A DNA stretch of 64,000 nt, taken from the NCBI RefSeq assembly GCF_900066015.1, contig NZ_LN890655.1, forward strand, positions 2,954,726-3,018,725, written 5' to 3'. This document shows positions 17,036 to 26,342 of the stretch, one piece after another. How positions within the stretch are numbered: the stretch's first letter is position 1; every line of letters starts with the position of its first letter. Under the pieces are notes generated by a model. The model saw nothing but the letters and a program-made list of their open reading frames with translations, searched no databases and was not told where the DNA came from. The position numbers and the translations under genes are program-made. The stretch comes from Candidatus Promineifilum breve. Lineage in GTDB: Bacteria > Chloroflexota > Anaerolineae > Promineifilales > Promineifilaceae.

Positions 17036-17968
17036 TTACTCTTTCGCCGCCAACCAGCGCTCCAGTTGCATGGCCGCGGCCACGCCCTGGCCGACCGACG
17101 TGGCGATCTGGCGGTAGTGCGGGTCCTGTATCTCGCCCGCGGCATAGACGCCGGCCACGTTGGTGCGCATGAACTCGTCGGTGATGACGTAGCCATGCTC
17201 GTCCATCGCCAACTCATCGACCAGGAACTTGCTGTTGGGGTAGTGGCCGATGAAGATGAACACGCCATCGACGGTCATGTCGCCGGCCGCGCCCGTTTTC
17301 AGGTTGCGCAGCTTGACGTTTTGCACCACGCCGTTGCCCTCGATGGCGTCGATGACCGAATCCCACACAAAGCCGATCTTCTCGTTGGCGAAGGCGCGCT
17401 TTTGCAGCGTCGGCCCGGCGCGCAGTTCGTCGCGGCGGTGGACGATGGTCACCTTGTCGGCGAACTTGGTCAGGAAGATGCTCTCTTCCAGGGCGCTATC
17501 GCCGCCGCCAACCACGGCCACGTCCTTGCCGCGGAAGAAGAAGCCGTCGCACGTGCCGCAATAGCTGACGCCGCGGCCGACGTATTCCGTCTCGCCCGGT
17601 ACTTCCAGATGCTTGGGCGACGCCCCGGCGGTCACGATCACCGCGTCGGCGCTGAACGTCTGGCCGTGGGTCTTCACGGTGAAGGGCGGGCCGTGGCGGA
17701 AATCGACCTCGGTCACCTCTTCGTAGACCAGCCGCGCGCCAAAGTGCTCGGCCTGGCGGCGCATCAATTCGACCATGTCCGGACCGGTGGGCGTGGCCTC
17801 GGGGTTAAACAGGCCAGGGTAATTCTCCACCTCGCTGGTGAGCGAAATCTGGCCGCCGAGCTGCACGCCGGTGAGTACGACCGGGTTCAGAAGCGCCCGC
17901 GCGGTGTAGATGGCCGCCGATAGTCCGGCCGGGCCGGAGCCAATGATTACGACTCGTTCCTTTTGCAT
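17036..17968 (-). CDS. trxB: Thioredoxin reductase
   Basis: 310 aa from ATG 17968; a TTG four codons earlier is also possible. FAD- and NADPH-dependent flavoprotein that reduces thioredoxin. FAD motif IIGSGPAGLSAAIY (8-21), redox pair C137/C140 in CGTCDG, NADPH motif VVGGGDSALEES, and a C-terminal GEIQDPHYRQIATSVGQG in place of the usual GD. The downstream palindrome is its terminator. The upstream region (17969-18066) separates it from the Sir2 operon and has a lone TATCAT box at 18045-18050. Confidence 0.93.
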   Translation of the reverse strand: MQKERVVIIGSGPAGLSAAIYTARALLNPVVLTGVQLGGQISLTSEVENYPGLFNPEATPTGPDMVELMRRQAEHFGARLVYEEVTEVDFRHGPPFTVKTHGQTFSADAVIVTAGASPKHLEVPGETEYVGRGVSYCGTCDGFFFRGKDVAVVGGGDSALEESIFLTKFADKVTIVHRRDELRAGPTLQKRAFANEKIGFVWDSVIDAIEGNGVVQNVKLRNLKTGAAGDMTVDGVFIFIGHYPNSKFLVDELAMDEHGYVITDEFMRTNVAGVYAAGEIQDPHYRQIATSVGQGVAAAMQLERWLAAKE

Positions 17969-18066
17969 GCCTCTTCTCAATTCAAGCTAATGGCCGGGAG
18001 AAGGCGCGATTGGGTCGCGCCCGCGCTCGCCCCGCCCAGGGTTTATGATACCTTGCCGCACACTCG

Positions 18067-18921
18067 CTATCTCTCTATTCTGACTTCTCCGGCCGAGGGA
18101 TTCTTACCCACCAAACCCAGGTGTGGCCCCTCCGGCGGCGGCTCTTCCAGCGGCGCCGGGCGCGTCTGGAACGGATCGGCTAATTGGGGCAGCACCTCGG
18201 CCACGTCGCCGCGCAGGACGACGTCGGCCTGGTCATCGAGATGGGTCTCGTTGTAGTTGATGATGATCAGCCGCGCCCCATTGGCGAGGGCCATTTCCGG
18301 CAAATCGGCCGCGGGGGCCACCTGGAGCGACGACCCGACCACAATCATCACGTCGGCCGTGGCGCAGTGGTGCTGGGCGGCTTTCATCGCCCGCCAGGGC
18401 AGTAGCTCGCCGAAGAGGACGACACTGGGCTTCATGATGTGGCGGCAGCGTGGGCAGTGGGGCACTTTGCCGGCGGCCATGAACGCATCCAGCAGCGGTT
18501 CGGCGGGGACGACGTTGTGGCACGTGGGGCAGACGACCTCGCGCAGATGGCCGTGGATCTCGTAGACTTGATGCGACCCGGCGCGGCTGTGGAGCAGATC
18601 GATATTCTGGGTGATGATGGCTTGCAGACGGCCGACAGCCTCCAGTTGGGCCAGCGCCAGGTGGGCCGGGTTGGGTTGCGCCTCGCGGATCACGTGCAGC
18701 AGGGGGCGCAACCAGTCGTAGAAGGCCAGCGGTTGGCGGCGAAAGGCGGCCAGTGTGGCGACTTCCACCATGTCGGCCGCCTTCTCCCACAGGCCGGATT
18801 TCGGGCTGCGGTAGTCGGGGATGCCCGACGGCGTGCTGATGCCCGCGCCGGTCAGGGCCACCACGTGGCGGGCCTGGCGCAACAGTTCAATCGCCCGGTC
18901 GATGTGTGCCTCGTTGCCCAT
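18067..18921 (-). CDS. Sir2-family NAD-dependent protein deacylase
   Basis: 284 aa. Motifs in order: LTGAGISTPSGIPDYRS (NAD binding), TQNIDLLH, catalytic His in EIHGHL, a zinc site CPTC and CPRC, and VVGSSLQVAPAADLP. It removes acyl groups from lysines using NAD. The C-terminal 40 residues (TRPAPLEEPPPEGP) are a family-atypical tail. It is the last gene of a minus-strand set: phosphatase, DUF3090, SCO1664, Sir2, with a 19-nt gap before it. Confidence 0.92.
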   Translation of the reverse strand: MGNEAHIDRAIELLRQARHVVALTGAGISTPSGIPDYRSPKSGLWEKAADMVEVATLAAFRRQPLAFYDWLRPLLHVIREAQPNPAHLALAQLEAVGRLQAIITQNIDLLHSRAGSHQVYEIHGHLREVVCPTCHNVVPAEPLLDAFMAAGKVPHCPRCRHIMKPSVVLFGELLPWRAMKAAQHHCATADVMIVVGSSLQVAPAADLPEMALANGARLIIINYNETHLDDQADVVLRGDVAEVLPQLADPFQTRPAPLEEPPPEGPHLGLVGKNPSAGEVRIER

Positions 18922-18940
18922 GACACAATCCTTGCCGGTC

Positions 18941-19684
18941 TCAGACCGGCGGCCACGGATAGTGGCGGCCCGCGCCCGGTTTGGGGAAATTGGTCCGGTC
19001 GATGAGCCGGCTAAGCCGGTAGCCCAGCGCCTCGATCTCGGCCGGCGACAGTAATTCGACCAGCGTAGCGGGCAGCGGGTCGCCGGGGTCGTCCAGCCGC
19101 CGGCGAAGGGCCGCCAAATCGGCCTTCAGGGCGGCGGGGATGGGTGTGCCGCCGAATTCCCAGATCACCGTCCGCAGCTTGGCATCGACGTGGAAGCAGA
19201 TGCCGTGGTCGATACCCCACAGGCGGCCCGCTGCCGCTTCCTCCTTTTGATCGATCAGGACGTGGCCGGCCTTGCGGTCGGCGTTGTTGATCAGCACGTC
19301 GAGCAGCACCATGCGCTGCAATTGGGGGCGCATGGCTGCCTGGCCCTCGATGGTGAAGTAATGGCGGGCGGGATCGTGGTCGATGAAGAGTTGCACCGTG
19401 CCCAGGCCGTGTTGCGCCTCGCGCAGGACGGTCGGCGGGATGATGTGCCAGCCCAGCGCCCGGCTGATGACAAACGCGGCCTGCTCGCGCATACAGAGCG
19501 TGCCCTGCGGGAAATCCCACAGCGGGCGCTCGCCGCGCTGGGGCTTATAGACCGCGCCGACTTCGCGCGGCCCATCGCAGACGCGGACCAGAAAGGCGTA
19601 GTTGGAACTCCAGGGCAACAGCCCCTCGATCTCCACCCGCCCGCTTTGCAAGAGCGGCAACATCTCGTCCGCTATGTCGTTCAT
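18941..19684 (-). CDS. SCO1664-family protein (PI3/PI4-kinase-like fold)
   Basis: 247 aa matching the family known from Actinobacteria (TIGR03843 as I recall it). Hallmarks: GLLPWSSNYAFLV, AVYKPQRGERPLWDFP with the likely ATP-contact Lys, LLDVLINNADRKAGHVL with a catalytic-loop-like DxxxNNADRK, and WGIDHGICFH with a metal-binding DHG. It may be a small-molecule or lipid/protein kinase; the substrate is unknown. Its conserved neighbours DUF3090 and the histidine phosphatase are both here in the same order of transcription, 19 nt and 6 nt apart. Confidence 0.85.
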   Translation of the reverse strand: MNDIADEMLPLLQSGRVEIEGLLPWSSNYAFLVRVCDGPREVGAVYKPQRGERPLWDFPQGTLCMREQAAFVISRALGWHIIPPTVLREAQHGLGTVQLFIDHDPARHYFTIEGQAAMRPQLQRMVLLDVLINNADRKAGHVLIDQKEEAAAGRLWGIDHGICFHVDAKLRTVIWEFGGTPIPAALKADLAALRRRLDDPGDPLPATLVELLSPAEIEALGYRLSRLIDRTNFPKPGAGRHYPWPPV

Positions 19685-19703
19685 GGGCGATTTCGGGCCG
19701 GGC

Positions 19704-20219
19704 CTAATGGCGATGGCCGTTGCGCTGGGGGCAGAAGTGGCCGTCGGGGTCGATGGGCCGGCCGCAGTTGCCGCAGATCGGCCGCCCCTGCTTCACGATA
19801 TCGGTGACGTGCTTCACGAGCGACAGAATTTGCGCCCGCGTGGCCCAGAAGCTGACGACGTTGGGGTCTACGCCCTCCTCCACCAATTCGTAGGCGATCA
19901 GGACGACCAGATCGTCCCCCTCGCTATAGCCCAGCCCCATGTTGCCGACGCGGAACATCTCTTCCACCGGCTCGCGCAGACGCATGTCCATCCAGATCGG
20001 CTCGGCCGTCTCGCGGGTGGCCGGCGGGTGCTGCCGAGACAGGTCATCGAGGAACGTCTCCAGGCTGCCGGCCAGCAGGATAGCCTGCTCCTTTTCGATG
20101 ATCAGCGAAATGGTCTGCGTGCCGCGGCTACCTTGCAGGAAGAAAGTGCGTTGGCCGGGCGGCCCCACCGTGCCGACGGTGAGGTGGGTGGCCGGGTTCA
20201 GGTCGATTTGGTGGGCCAT
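19704..20219 (-). CDS. DUF3090-family protein with C-terminal zinc ribbon
   Basis: 171 aa. The DUF3090 body opens with LTVGTVGPPGQRTFFLQG and includes EPIWMDMRLREPVEEMFRVG and the acidic VVLIAYEL strand. The C-terminus carries CGNCGRPIDPDGHFC, a two-Cys plus Cys/His ribbon typical of the family. Its function is unknown. It accompanies the SCO1664 protein and the histidine phosphatase, suggesting one shared pathway. Confidence 0.85.
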   Translation of the reverse strand: MAHQIDLNPATHLTVGTVGPPGQRTFFLQGSRGTQTISLIIEKEQAILLAGSLETFLDDLSRQHPPATRETAEPIWMDMRLREPVEEMFRVGNMGLGYSEGDDLVVLIAYELVEEGVDPNVVSFWATRAQILSLVKHVTDIVKQGRPICGNCGRPIDPDGHFCPQRNGHRH

Positions 20220-20225
20220 GAATCG

Positions 20226-21038
20226 TTACTCTTCTTCGTCGAACGCCGCAAGGGCGGGTTCGCTGGTTTTGGCGGCGTGATTGGCGCCGGGCGCGGGTTG
20301 GCCGTCGGCCGCCGCGGGCAACGTCACCCAGTTGGCCGCCCCGTCGGTGGTCGGAGTGGGTTGGGCCGCGGCGCGCCTGGGCTTCTTGCCGTCTTTCTTC
20401 TTGGTTTGTTTCTCTTTGGCGGGCGCGGCCGGCACGTTCAGCGGCCCATCGTCGTTGATGCGCAACACGCGCACGCCGCCTTCCGCTCCCAGAGCCAACA
20501 GGCTGGCCGACGCGGGCGAGATCACCAGCCGCTGGAACAGATCGATGTGGATGCCCAGATAGTGGGCCAGCAACAGGCGGATGACGTCGGCGTGGGAGAC
20601 GACGACGATCATGTCTTTGTCATGCCGCGCGGCCAGTTCCTCGATGGCCTGCACCGCGCGAAACTGGGACTCGCGCAACGCCTCGCCGCGCGGAAAGCGG
20701 GCGCGGCTGGGGAAGAATTGCACCGCCCGCCACAGCGGTTCCTTGGACAGCTTCTTGATCTTTTTGCCTTCCCACTCGCCATATTCCACTTCGCTGATCT
20801 CGTCGATGAACTGCACGGACAGGCGGTGGGTATCGGCGACGTAGGCCGCCGTCTCGACACAACGGGTGATGGGGCTGCTATAGACGGCCTTGACCGGCAG
20901 CGCGGCCAGCCGCTGGGCAACGGCGTTGGCCTGGCGGTGGCCGGTCTCGTTCAGGTGGATACCGGGAATCCGCCCGGCCAGCTTATTCTTCCTGGCCCAT
21001 TCGTTTTCGCCATGTCGCACGAGGATGATCGTTCCCAT
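20226..21038 (-). CDS. Histidine phosphatase (phosphoglycerate-mutase-like), MSMEG_4193-type
   Basis: 270 aa from ATG 21038. The frame is open further upstream, but that part is translated repeat. The catalytic RHG lies in IILVRHGENEW, with SSPITRCVETA and, near the end of the core, a VVSHADVIRLLLAHYLG His motif. The family core is about 200 aa; here a Lys-rich then Ala/Pro-rich tail of about 70 residues is added (KEKQTKKKDGKK, ending AAFDEEE), probably disordered. First gene of the phosphatase-DUF3090-SCO1664-Sir2 set. Confidence 0.85.
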   Translation of the reverse strand: MGTIILVRHGENEWARKNKLAGRIPGIHLNETGHRQANAVAQRLAALPVKAVYSSPITRCVETAAYVADTHRLSVQFIDEISEVEYGEWEGKKIKKLSKEPLWRAVQFFPSRARFPRGEALRESQFRAVQAIEELAARHDKDMIVVVSHADVIRLLLAHYLGIHIDLFQRLVISPASASLLALGAEGGVRVLRINDDGPLNVPAAPAKEKQTKKKDGKKPRRAAAQPTPTTDGAANWVTLPAAADGQPAPGANHAAKTSEPALAAFDEEE

Positions 21039-21080
21039 TGGGGGAGATGATAGCACAAAATGGGGGGACTGCGAAAGGAA

Positions 21081-21201
21081 GAGCGGGGAGCGGGGGAGCG
21101 GGGGGGGCAGGGGGGCAGGGGGGCAGGGGGGCAGGGGAGAATCTCCCACTCGCCACTCGCCACTCGCCACCCGCCACCCGCCACCCGCTACTCGCCACTC
21201 T
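21081..21201. repeat. Composite repeat: GGGGAGC array (B) joined to ACTCGCC array (A2)
   Basis: 21081-21140 is a run of GGGGAGCGGGGGGGCAGG-like units. 21146-21201 is a run of CCACTCG/CCACCCG heptamers. The two families abut head to tail. The A2 part forms the last codons and the stop (AGT GGC GAG TAG on the minus strand) of the PBP2 gene. Confidence 0.85.
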
Positions 21202-23686
21202 CCTCAATGCCCGTACTGGGATCGACAGGCACAATGCCATCGAAGGCCGGTTCGGGGGTGGCCGGGGTGGCGGGCGCGGTGCTGCTCAGTTGCGGCAAGA
21301 TCGGCGAGAAGAGGCCGGGGTTCGTCGGGGCGCACATGGTCGGTTGCGCGGCGGCCTCTTCCGGGGTCAGTTCGCCCATCAGCGACGCATATTGCCCCGC
21401 GCCGAAATAGGCGGCGATGACGTGGCAGGCGATGGGCGTGGCCCACAGCGATCCCTCGCCGCCGTTGAAGACGAAGACCGCCACGGCGATCTCCGGGTCG
21501 TCGTAGGGAGCATAGGCCACGTACCAGGCGTGGGTGGGCAGAATGCGCCGTTGAGCAATGTCCTCAAACCGGCACCAGCCGCGGTCGATGGCGATGTTGT
21601 CGCAATATTCGGCCGTGCCCGTCTTGCCCGCCGTGGGGATGCCCGCTTCCTCCAGCGCCGTCCAATCGACGTAGGTCGCGCCCGTGCCGAAGTCCTCTTC
21701 GCTCAGGCGCTGGTTCACCATCCGCATCCCTTCCTGCACCACCTGGATGGACTCCCGGTCGACGGCCAGCGTGTCGATGACCTCCGGCTGGAAGATGTAG
21801 TTGCCGTCAGCGTCGAACTGCACGTTGATCGTCGGGTCTACCAGCGGGTTGCCGTCGGCGTCGGTCAGGATCGTCTCGCCGTCGCGGCCGGGGCGGGCGC
21901 GGGCGATGATCTTGCTGTCCCCGTCTACGATGACCACGTTGCCGTCGTCATCGGTCATGTGATGGACGATGCGCGGCCGGTAGAGGAAGCCGCCGTTGGC
22001 GATGACCGAGGCCATCTGCGCCTGTTGCATTGGCGTGGCCGTCATAAAGCCCTGGCCGATGCCCAGGTTGTAATCGTCGCCGGTCGACCACGGTTCACCG
22101 TAGGACTGGCGTTTCCAGGCGCGGGTGGGCAGATTGCCGGTGGCCTCCAGCGGCAATTCGATGCCCTGAACGCGGCCATAGCCGAATTGGCTGCCATAGA
22201 GATTGATGCGATCGACCGTCAGCCCCTCCACGAATTCGCCGTCCTGGTCGAAGCCGCCGGTGACTTTGTAGAAGTAGACGTCGCAGGAATGCTTGATCGC
22301 CAGACGCATGTTCACCAGCCCATGCCCGGCCAGATTCCAGCAGACAAAGGGCTGCACGCGGCCGGGGTCGTTGGGGGCGAAGCGGTTGGGAATTTCGATG
22401 GTGCCGGGGTCCAAGATGTACCGGTCGGGGGAGATGACGCCCTCGGCCAGCGCGGCCGAGGCCGGCACCAGCTTGAACGTCGAGCCGGGCGGGTAGGTGC
22501 CGCTGATGGCGTGGTTCACCAGCGGCGTGTATTCGTTGCGGGCCAGACCCAGGTAATAATCGACCGGCACTTCGGTCTGGAATCGGTTGTTGTCGAAGGT
22601 GGGCAGGTTGACCATCGCCAGCACTTCGCCGGTCTTGGGGTTCATGGCGACCACGGCCGCCTGCTCGATCTCCGGCAGGGTTTGCTCGCCGGTGATCTCG
22701 TCGCGGCGCGCTTCCTGACTGTTAGCGACCATGTATTGGCGCACGATGTCGTAGGCGATCTCTTGCAGGCGCAGGTCGAGGGTTAGATGTAGGTTCAGCC
22801 CGGCCTCGGGCGGGATCTCTTCGCCTACCTGGCGCACTTCGCGGCCGGTCCAATCTTTCTCGATGGTGCGCTCGCCTCTGGTTCCGGCCAGTTCGATCTC
22901 CATCGACGATTCCAGCCCGGCCCAGCCCACGCGGTCGTCGCGCTCGTAGCCCAGCAAGTCGATCCAGTTCTGGTTGGGAACCGGCCCCATGTAGCCGATG
23001 ATGTGGGCCGTATAGTCGCCCGACGGATATTCGCGCAACGCCTGGGGGATGACGCGCACGCCGGGCATGTAGATGCTCTCCTGCTCGATGCGGTAGGCCA
23101 TGGAGATGGGCACGCCGGTGGTGATGACGGCCGGCACGTAGGGCGCAAAGCTGTTCTCGGCCACGATGCCCTCGATGCTGTCGGCCAACTGGGGCACGAC
23201 GCCGGCCTGATCGAGCGTCTCTTCCACGTTCGCGCCGTAGATTTCGGCCAACCGGCTATAGGTGTTCACCAGTTCCGGGTTGGCGCTGGCGACGAGCTGT
23301 TGCTGGGCGACCGTGTTGGTGATGGGAACGCCGGTCAGTTCCGCCAGACGACTGAAAACCGCTTCGATTTCGCCCTCCTCGGTGGGCAGGAAGGCGGGGG
23401 TGATGGTCACGTTGAAACTGGGCTTGTTATTGGCCAGGGGGAAGCCATTGCGATCCACGATGACGCCGCGTGGGGCATTGGTAGTCAGCACGGCGAACTG
23501 ATTGTCGGTGGCCCGCGTCCCCAGGTCTTCGCCGGCCGTTTGCTGGAGCCAGTAGACGCGATAGACCAGGAGCGACAACACGAAGACGACGATGACGCGC
23601 ATGAAGAGCAGGCGGCCGCCGACGCCGGGGATTTGGTGAATCTCCGGGTCGCGCTCGTCCGGTGGTTTCCATCCGATACTGGACAT
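21188..23686 (-). CDS. mrdA: Penicillin-binding protein 2 (class B transpeptidase)
   Basis: 832 aa, long for PBP2 (about 630). N-terminal anchor about 29-45, then the dimerisation region beginning APRGVIVDRNGFPLANN. The transpeptidase domain has S402 in PPGSTFK, SCD in IKHSCDVYFYK and K688 in AGKTGTAEYCD. It cross-links peptidoglycan during elongation. Extra length comes from an insertion around DGDSKIIARARPGRDGE to VQFDADGNY, before the KTG motif, and a Thr/Pro-rich C-terminal tail. The last residues SGE and the stop come from repeat A2. It follows mreD by 81 nt, completing an mreB-C-D-PBP2 operon. Confidence 0.92.
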   Translation of the reverse strand: MSSIGWKPPDERDPEIHQIPGVGGRLLFMRVIVVFVLSLLVYRVYWLQQTAGEDLGTRATDNQFAVLTTNAPRGVIVDRNGFPLANNKPSFNVTITPAFLPTEEGEIEAVFSRLAELTGVPITNTVAQQQLVASANPELVNTYSRLAEIYGANVEETLDQAGVVPQLADSIEGIVAENSFAPYVPAVITTGVPISMAYRIEQESIYMPGVRVIPQALREYPSGDYTAHIIGYMGPVPNQNWIDLLGYERDDRVGWAGLESSMEIELAGTRGERTIEKDWTGREVRQVGEEIPPEAGLNLHLTLDLRLQEIAYDIVRQYMVANSQEARRDEITGEQTLPEIEQAAVVAMNPKTGEVLAMVNLPTFDNNRFQTEVPVDYYLGLARNEYTPLVNHAISGTYPPGSTFKLVPASAALAEGVISPDRYILDPGTIEIPNRFAPNDPGRVQPFVCWNLAGHGLVNMRLAIKHSCDVYFYKVTGGFDQDGEFVEGLTVDRINLYGSQFGYGRVQGIELPLEATGNLPTRAWKRQSYGEPWSTGDDYNLGIGQGFMTATPMQQAQMASVIANGGFLYRPRIVHHMTDDDGNVVIVDGDSKIIARARPGRDGETILTDADGNPLVDPTINVQFDADGNYIFQPEVIDTLAVDRESIQVVQEGMRMVNQRLSEEDFGTGATYVDWTALEEAGIPTAGKTGTAEYCDNIAIDRGWCRFEDIAQRRILPTHAWYVAYAPYDDPEIAVAVFVFNGGEGSLWATPIACHVIAAYFGAGQYASLMGELTPEEAAAQPTMCAPTNPGLFSPILPQLSSTAPATPATPEPAFDGIVPVDPSTGIEESGE

Positions 23687-23767
23687 GACCTTGTGATTAT
23701 GCCGGAGGAGGTCGCCCGCGGCACGGGTTTCACCGGCAATTCTTAGGCGGCGTCCCGCCCAGCGCGG

Positions 23768-24268
23768 CTAGAACTCGACCCGCCGCGGACGCATGACCCG
23801 CAGCGTGGCCCCCAATAGCAGGAAGATGGGCACGATGAGCACGGCATGGAGCAGCACCAGCGGCAGCATAGCCAGCAGCCCGCCCACCGACACGCCAAAC
23901 CCGAACAGCCGCAGACCGATGGCATAGACGCCCAGATAGAGCAACGTGCCCAGCCCGGCCTGCAACATGGCCACCAGCAGGCGGCGCGGCGGCAGGATGG
24001 GCTGCAACAACAGCGGCCCGGTCACCCCGGCCATGAACGCCAGGGAGGAGATGCCCAGCGGGGCCAGCGAAAAGAGATCGACGAAGATGCCGGCGATGAA
24101 GGCCCAGATGAGGCCCTCCTCCAGCCCGCGCTGATTGCCCCAGACCAGGGCGACGATGAACAACAGTTGCGGCGTGAGGCCGACGATGGGGAAGCGGGGC
24201 AGGATCGCCGACTGGACAATCGCCAGCAGGGCCATGACCGGGATGGCGATGTAGACGTGGTTGCCCAT
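23768..24268 (-). CDS. mreD: Rod-shape-determining protein MreD
   Basis: 166 aa with five to six hydrophobic segments and few polar loops (GNQRGLEEGL, VDLFSLAPLGISSL). The position between mreC and PBP2 and the length identify it as MreD, the polytopic partner of MreC in the elongasome. The start is 2 nt from the mreC stop, so translation is probably coupled. Confidence 0.85.
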   Translation of the reverse strand: MGNHVYIAIPVMALLAIVQSAILPRFPIVGLTPQLLFIVALVWGNQRGLEEGLIWAFIAGIFVDLFSLAPLGISSLAFMAGVTGPLLLQPILPPRRLLVAMLQAGLGTLLYLGVYAIGLRLFGFGVSVGGLLAMLPLVLLHAVLIVPIFLLLGATLRVMRPRRVEF

Positions 24269-24270
24269 GC

Positions 24271-25125
24271 CTATGGCTCCTCGCTGAAGGGGGCGATGTC
24301 CACCACGTCGAAGGCGGTGACGACGAAGACGATCTCGATCGAGTTGAAATCGACGGCCGGCTGCACCACGGCGCGCTGGAACAGTTCGGCCTCGTTACGC
24401 TCCACCTCGACCACCCGGCCGATGACCAGATTCTCCGGGAAATTGCCGCCCAGGCCGGAGGTGGTCACCAGTTCGCCCACCTCGACCTGATATTGCAGAT
24501 CGATCCAGTCGATGGTGGGCAATTGGCCGCGGCCCGCGCCGCGCAACATGCCCGTGGCCCGCGTGGAACCCAGCCGCACCGGGATGGCGCTGGCCGTCTC
24601 GGTCAGCAAGGCCACCTGCGAGGCGTTGTTGGTGACGCGATAGATCTGGCCCACCAGCCCGCGGGCAGCCTCGACCGGCATGCCGACGCGCACGCCGTCA
24701 TCGAAACCCTTATTGATGAGGATGCTTTGCAGCGCGGGGTTGGTGTCCTGGCCGATGACGTCGGCGGTGATGCGCCGATAGGTGGGCGTTTCGGCCGCCC
24801 GGTCGAATAGCTGGCGCAGGATTTGGGCCTCGCCCGCGTCCTCCAGCAGTTGCTCGTTTTCCTTGCGCAGCGTCTCGTTCTCGGCTTGCAGGCGGTCGAT
24901 CTCGCTGAGGGCCGTCTCCAGGTTGCGCGGCCCGGCGGCCACGTCGGCCAGCGTATCGGTGCGCGCCGCCGTCCAGCCGCTGATGGCCGACAGCGGATTG
25001 CGCACAAAGCCGACGACGCCAGCCAGCGCGCCGGTCGAATCGAGGATGGTCAGCAGGATGGCCGAGCCGACGAGCAGGGCCAGCGTGAGCCAGCGGATGC
25101 GTTGTTGTGTTCGCCCCAGGTTCAT
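24271..25125 (-). CDS. mreC: Rod-shape-determining protein MreC
   Basis: 284 aa. One N-terminal transmembrane helix (about 13-31), a coiled coil (about 75-110, IDRLQAENETLRKENEQLLE), then the two beta-barrel core recognisable from DTNPALQSILINKGFDDGVR, GMPVEAARGLVGQI, VALLTETASAIPVRL and LVTTSGLGGNFPENLVIG. It scaffolds the wall elongation complex outside the membrane. It lies 21 nt after mreB. Confidence 0.93.
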   Translation of the reverse strand: MNLGRTQQRIRWLTLALLVGSAILLTILDSTGALAGVVGFVRNPLSAISGWTAARTDTLADVAAGPRNLETALSEIDRLQAENETLRKENEQLLEDAGEAQILRQLFDRAAETPTYRRITADVIGQDTNPALQSILINKGFDDGVRVGMPVEAARGLVGQIYRVTNNASQVALLTETASAIPVRLGSTRATGMLRGAGRGQLPTIDWIDLQYQVEVGELVTTSGLGGNFPENLVIGRVVEVERNEAELFQRAVVQPAVDFNSIEIVFVVTAFDVVDIAPFSEEP

Positions 25126-25146
25126 AGGCGATTGGCGGCCCGGCCC

Positions 25147-26208
25147 TTAGTGGCGGGTGCTGCCCCGGTGGAGGCCGACGAGAACGCGCTGGTAGTTATC
25201 TAAATCTTCGAGCACGCGCCCCGCGCCGCGGGCCACGCAGGTCATGGCGTCCTCGGCCACCCAGACGCGCATCTTCACCGCGTCTTCCAGCCGGTCGGCC
25301 AGCCCCTGGATGAGCGCCCCGCCGCCCGCCAGACAGACGCCGGTCTCGATCAGGTCGGACACCAGTTCAGGCGGCGTTTCATCGAGGGCGTCGAGCACGG
25401 TATCGACGATGATGTTGATCGATGGCGACATGGCCTCGCGCAGTTCGATGCTGCTGACCTCGACCACCTGCGGCAGGCCGGTGATCAGATTGCGGCCGCG
25501 GATGCTCATCGTCTTCTCTTCGGGCAGGGGGAAGGCCGAGCCGATGGCGATTTTGGAGCGCTCGGCCATGCGCTCGCCGATGAGCAGGTTGTACTTGTTG
25601 CGGATGTAGCCGATGATGTCTTCGTCCATCTCGTCGCCGGCGACGCGGATGGAGCGGCTGACGACGATGCCGCCCATGGCAAATACGGCCACCTCGGTCG
25701 TGCCGCCGCCGATGTCGACGATCATGCTGCCGCGCGATTCGATGATGGGCAGGCCGGAGCCGATGGCCGCGGCCATGGGTTCCTCGATCAGGTACGCCTC
25801 GCGCGCCCCGGCCGAGATGGTGGCGTCATAGACGGCGCGCTTCTCGACCTCGGTGACGCCGCTGGGCACGCCGACGACGACGCGCGGCCGGGGGAAGGGC
25901 ACAAGCATCTGCTCGTGGGCCTTGTCGATGAAGTATTTCAGCATGGCCTCGGTGATCTCGAATTCGGAGATGACGCCGTCGCGCAGGGGGCGGATGGCGA
26001 CAATGTCGCCGGGGGTGCGGCCCACCATTTCGCGCGCCTCGGCCCCGATAGCCAGCGGCCGGCGGGTGCGCTTGTTGATCGCCACCCACGACGGCTCATT
26101 GATGACGATGCCCTTATCGCGTATGGCAACCAGGGTATTGGCCGTGCCCAGGTCGATGCCGATGTCCAGCGAGAAAACTCCCAGCAGCCAGTCGAGTGGT
26201 CGGAACAA
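25147..26208 (-). CDS. mreB: Rod-shape-determining actin homologue MreB
   Basis: 353 aa. Actin-fold signatures: DIGIDLGTANTLV (phosphate 1), IVDIGGGTTEVAVF (phosphate 2), LAGGGALIQGL (adenosine). An N-terminal amphipathic stretch MFRPLDWLLGVFS probably binds the membrane. It directs the elongasome, fitting a rod or filament-forming cell. First gene of the mreB-mreC-mreD-PBP2 operon. An extended -10 promoter at 26334-26342 gives a leader of about 120 nt. Confidence 0.97.
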   Translation of the reverse strand: MFRPLDWLLGVFSLDIGIDLGTANTLVAIRDKGIVINEPSWVAINKRTRRPLAIGAEAREMVGRTPGDIVAIRPLRDGVISEFEITEAMLKYFIDKAHEQMLVPFPRPRVVVGVPSGVTEVEKRAVYDATISAGAREAYLIEEPMAAAIGSGLPIIESRGSMIVDIGGGTTEVAVFAMGGIVVSRSIRVAGDEMDEDIIGYIRNKYNLLIGERMAERSKIAIGSAFPLPEEKTMSIRGRNLITGLPQVVEVSSIELREAMSPSINIIVDTVLDALDETPPELVSDLIETGVCLAGGGALIQGLADRLEDAVKMRVWVAEDAMTCVARGAGRVLEDLDNYQRVLVGLHRGSTRH

Positions 26209-26333
26209 GGTAGTTTTGTTGTCCTTTCAAATAGTACGTTGGCAGTCCGTCCGTCGCTGCGTTTGAAGCCGCCCTCAAAAGTTACTGCCGAGGGACACCG
26301 ACACGAGGCGACGCATGATACCTTAACCTTAGC

Positions 26334-26342
26334 ATTATAGCA
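26334..26342 (-). promoter_or_regulatory. Extended -10 promoter of the mre operon
   Basis: Minus-strand TGCTATAAT: perfect -10 (26334-26339) with the TGn extension (26340-26342). No good -35 element is visible, as expected for an extended -10 promoter. The same TGCTATAnT core recurs before fabF, the GT39 gene and the small gene at 62310. Confidence 0.55.

Noticed and set aside
21039-21170. N-terminal extension of the histidine phosphatase
   Set aside because: It is translated B/A repeat sequence rich in Pro; the conserved phosphatase start MGTIILVRHG begins at 21038.
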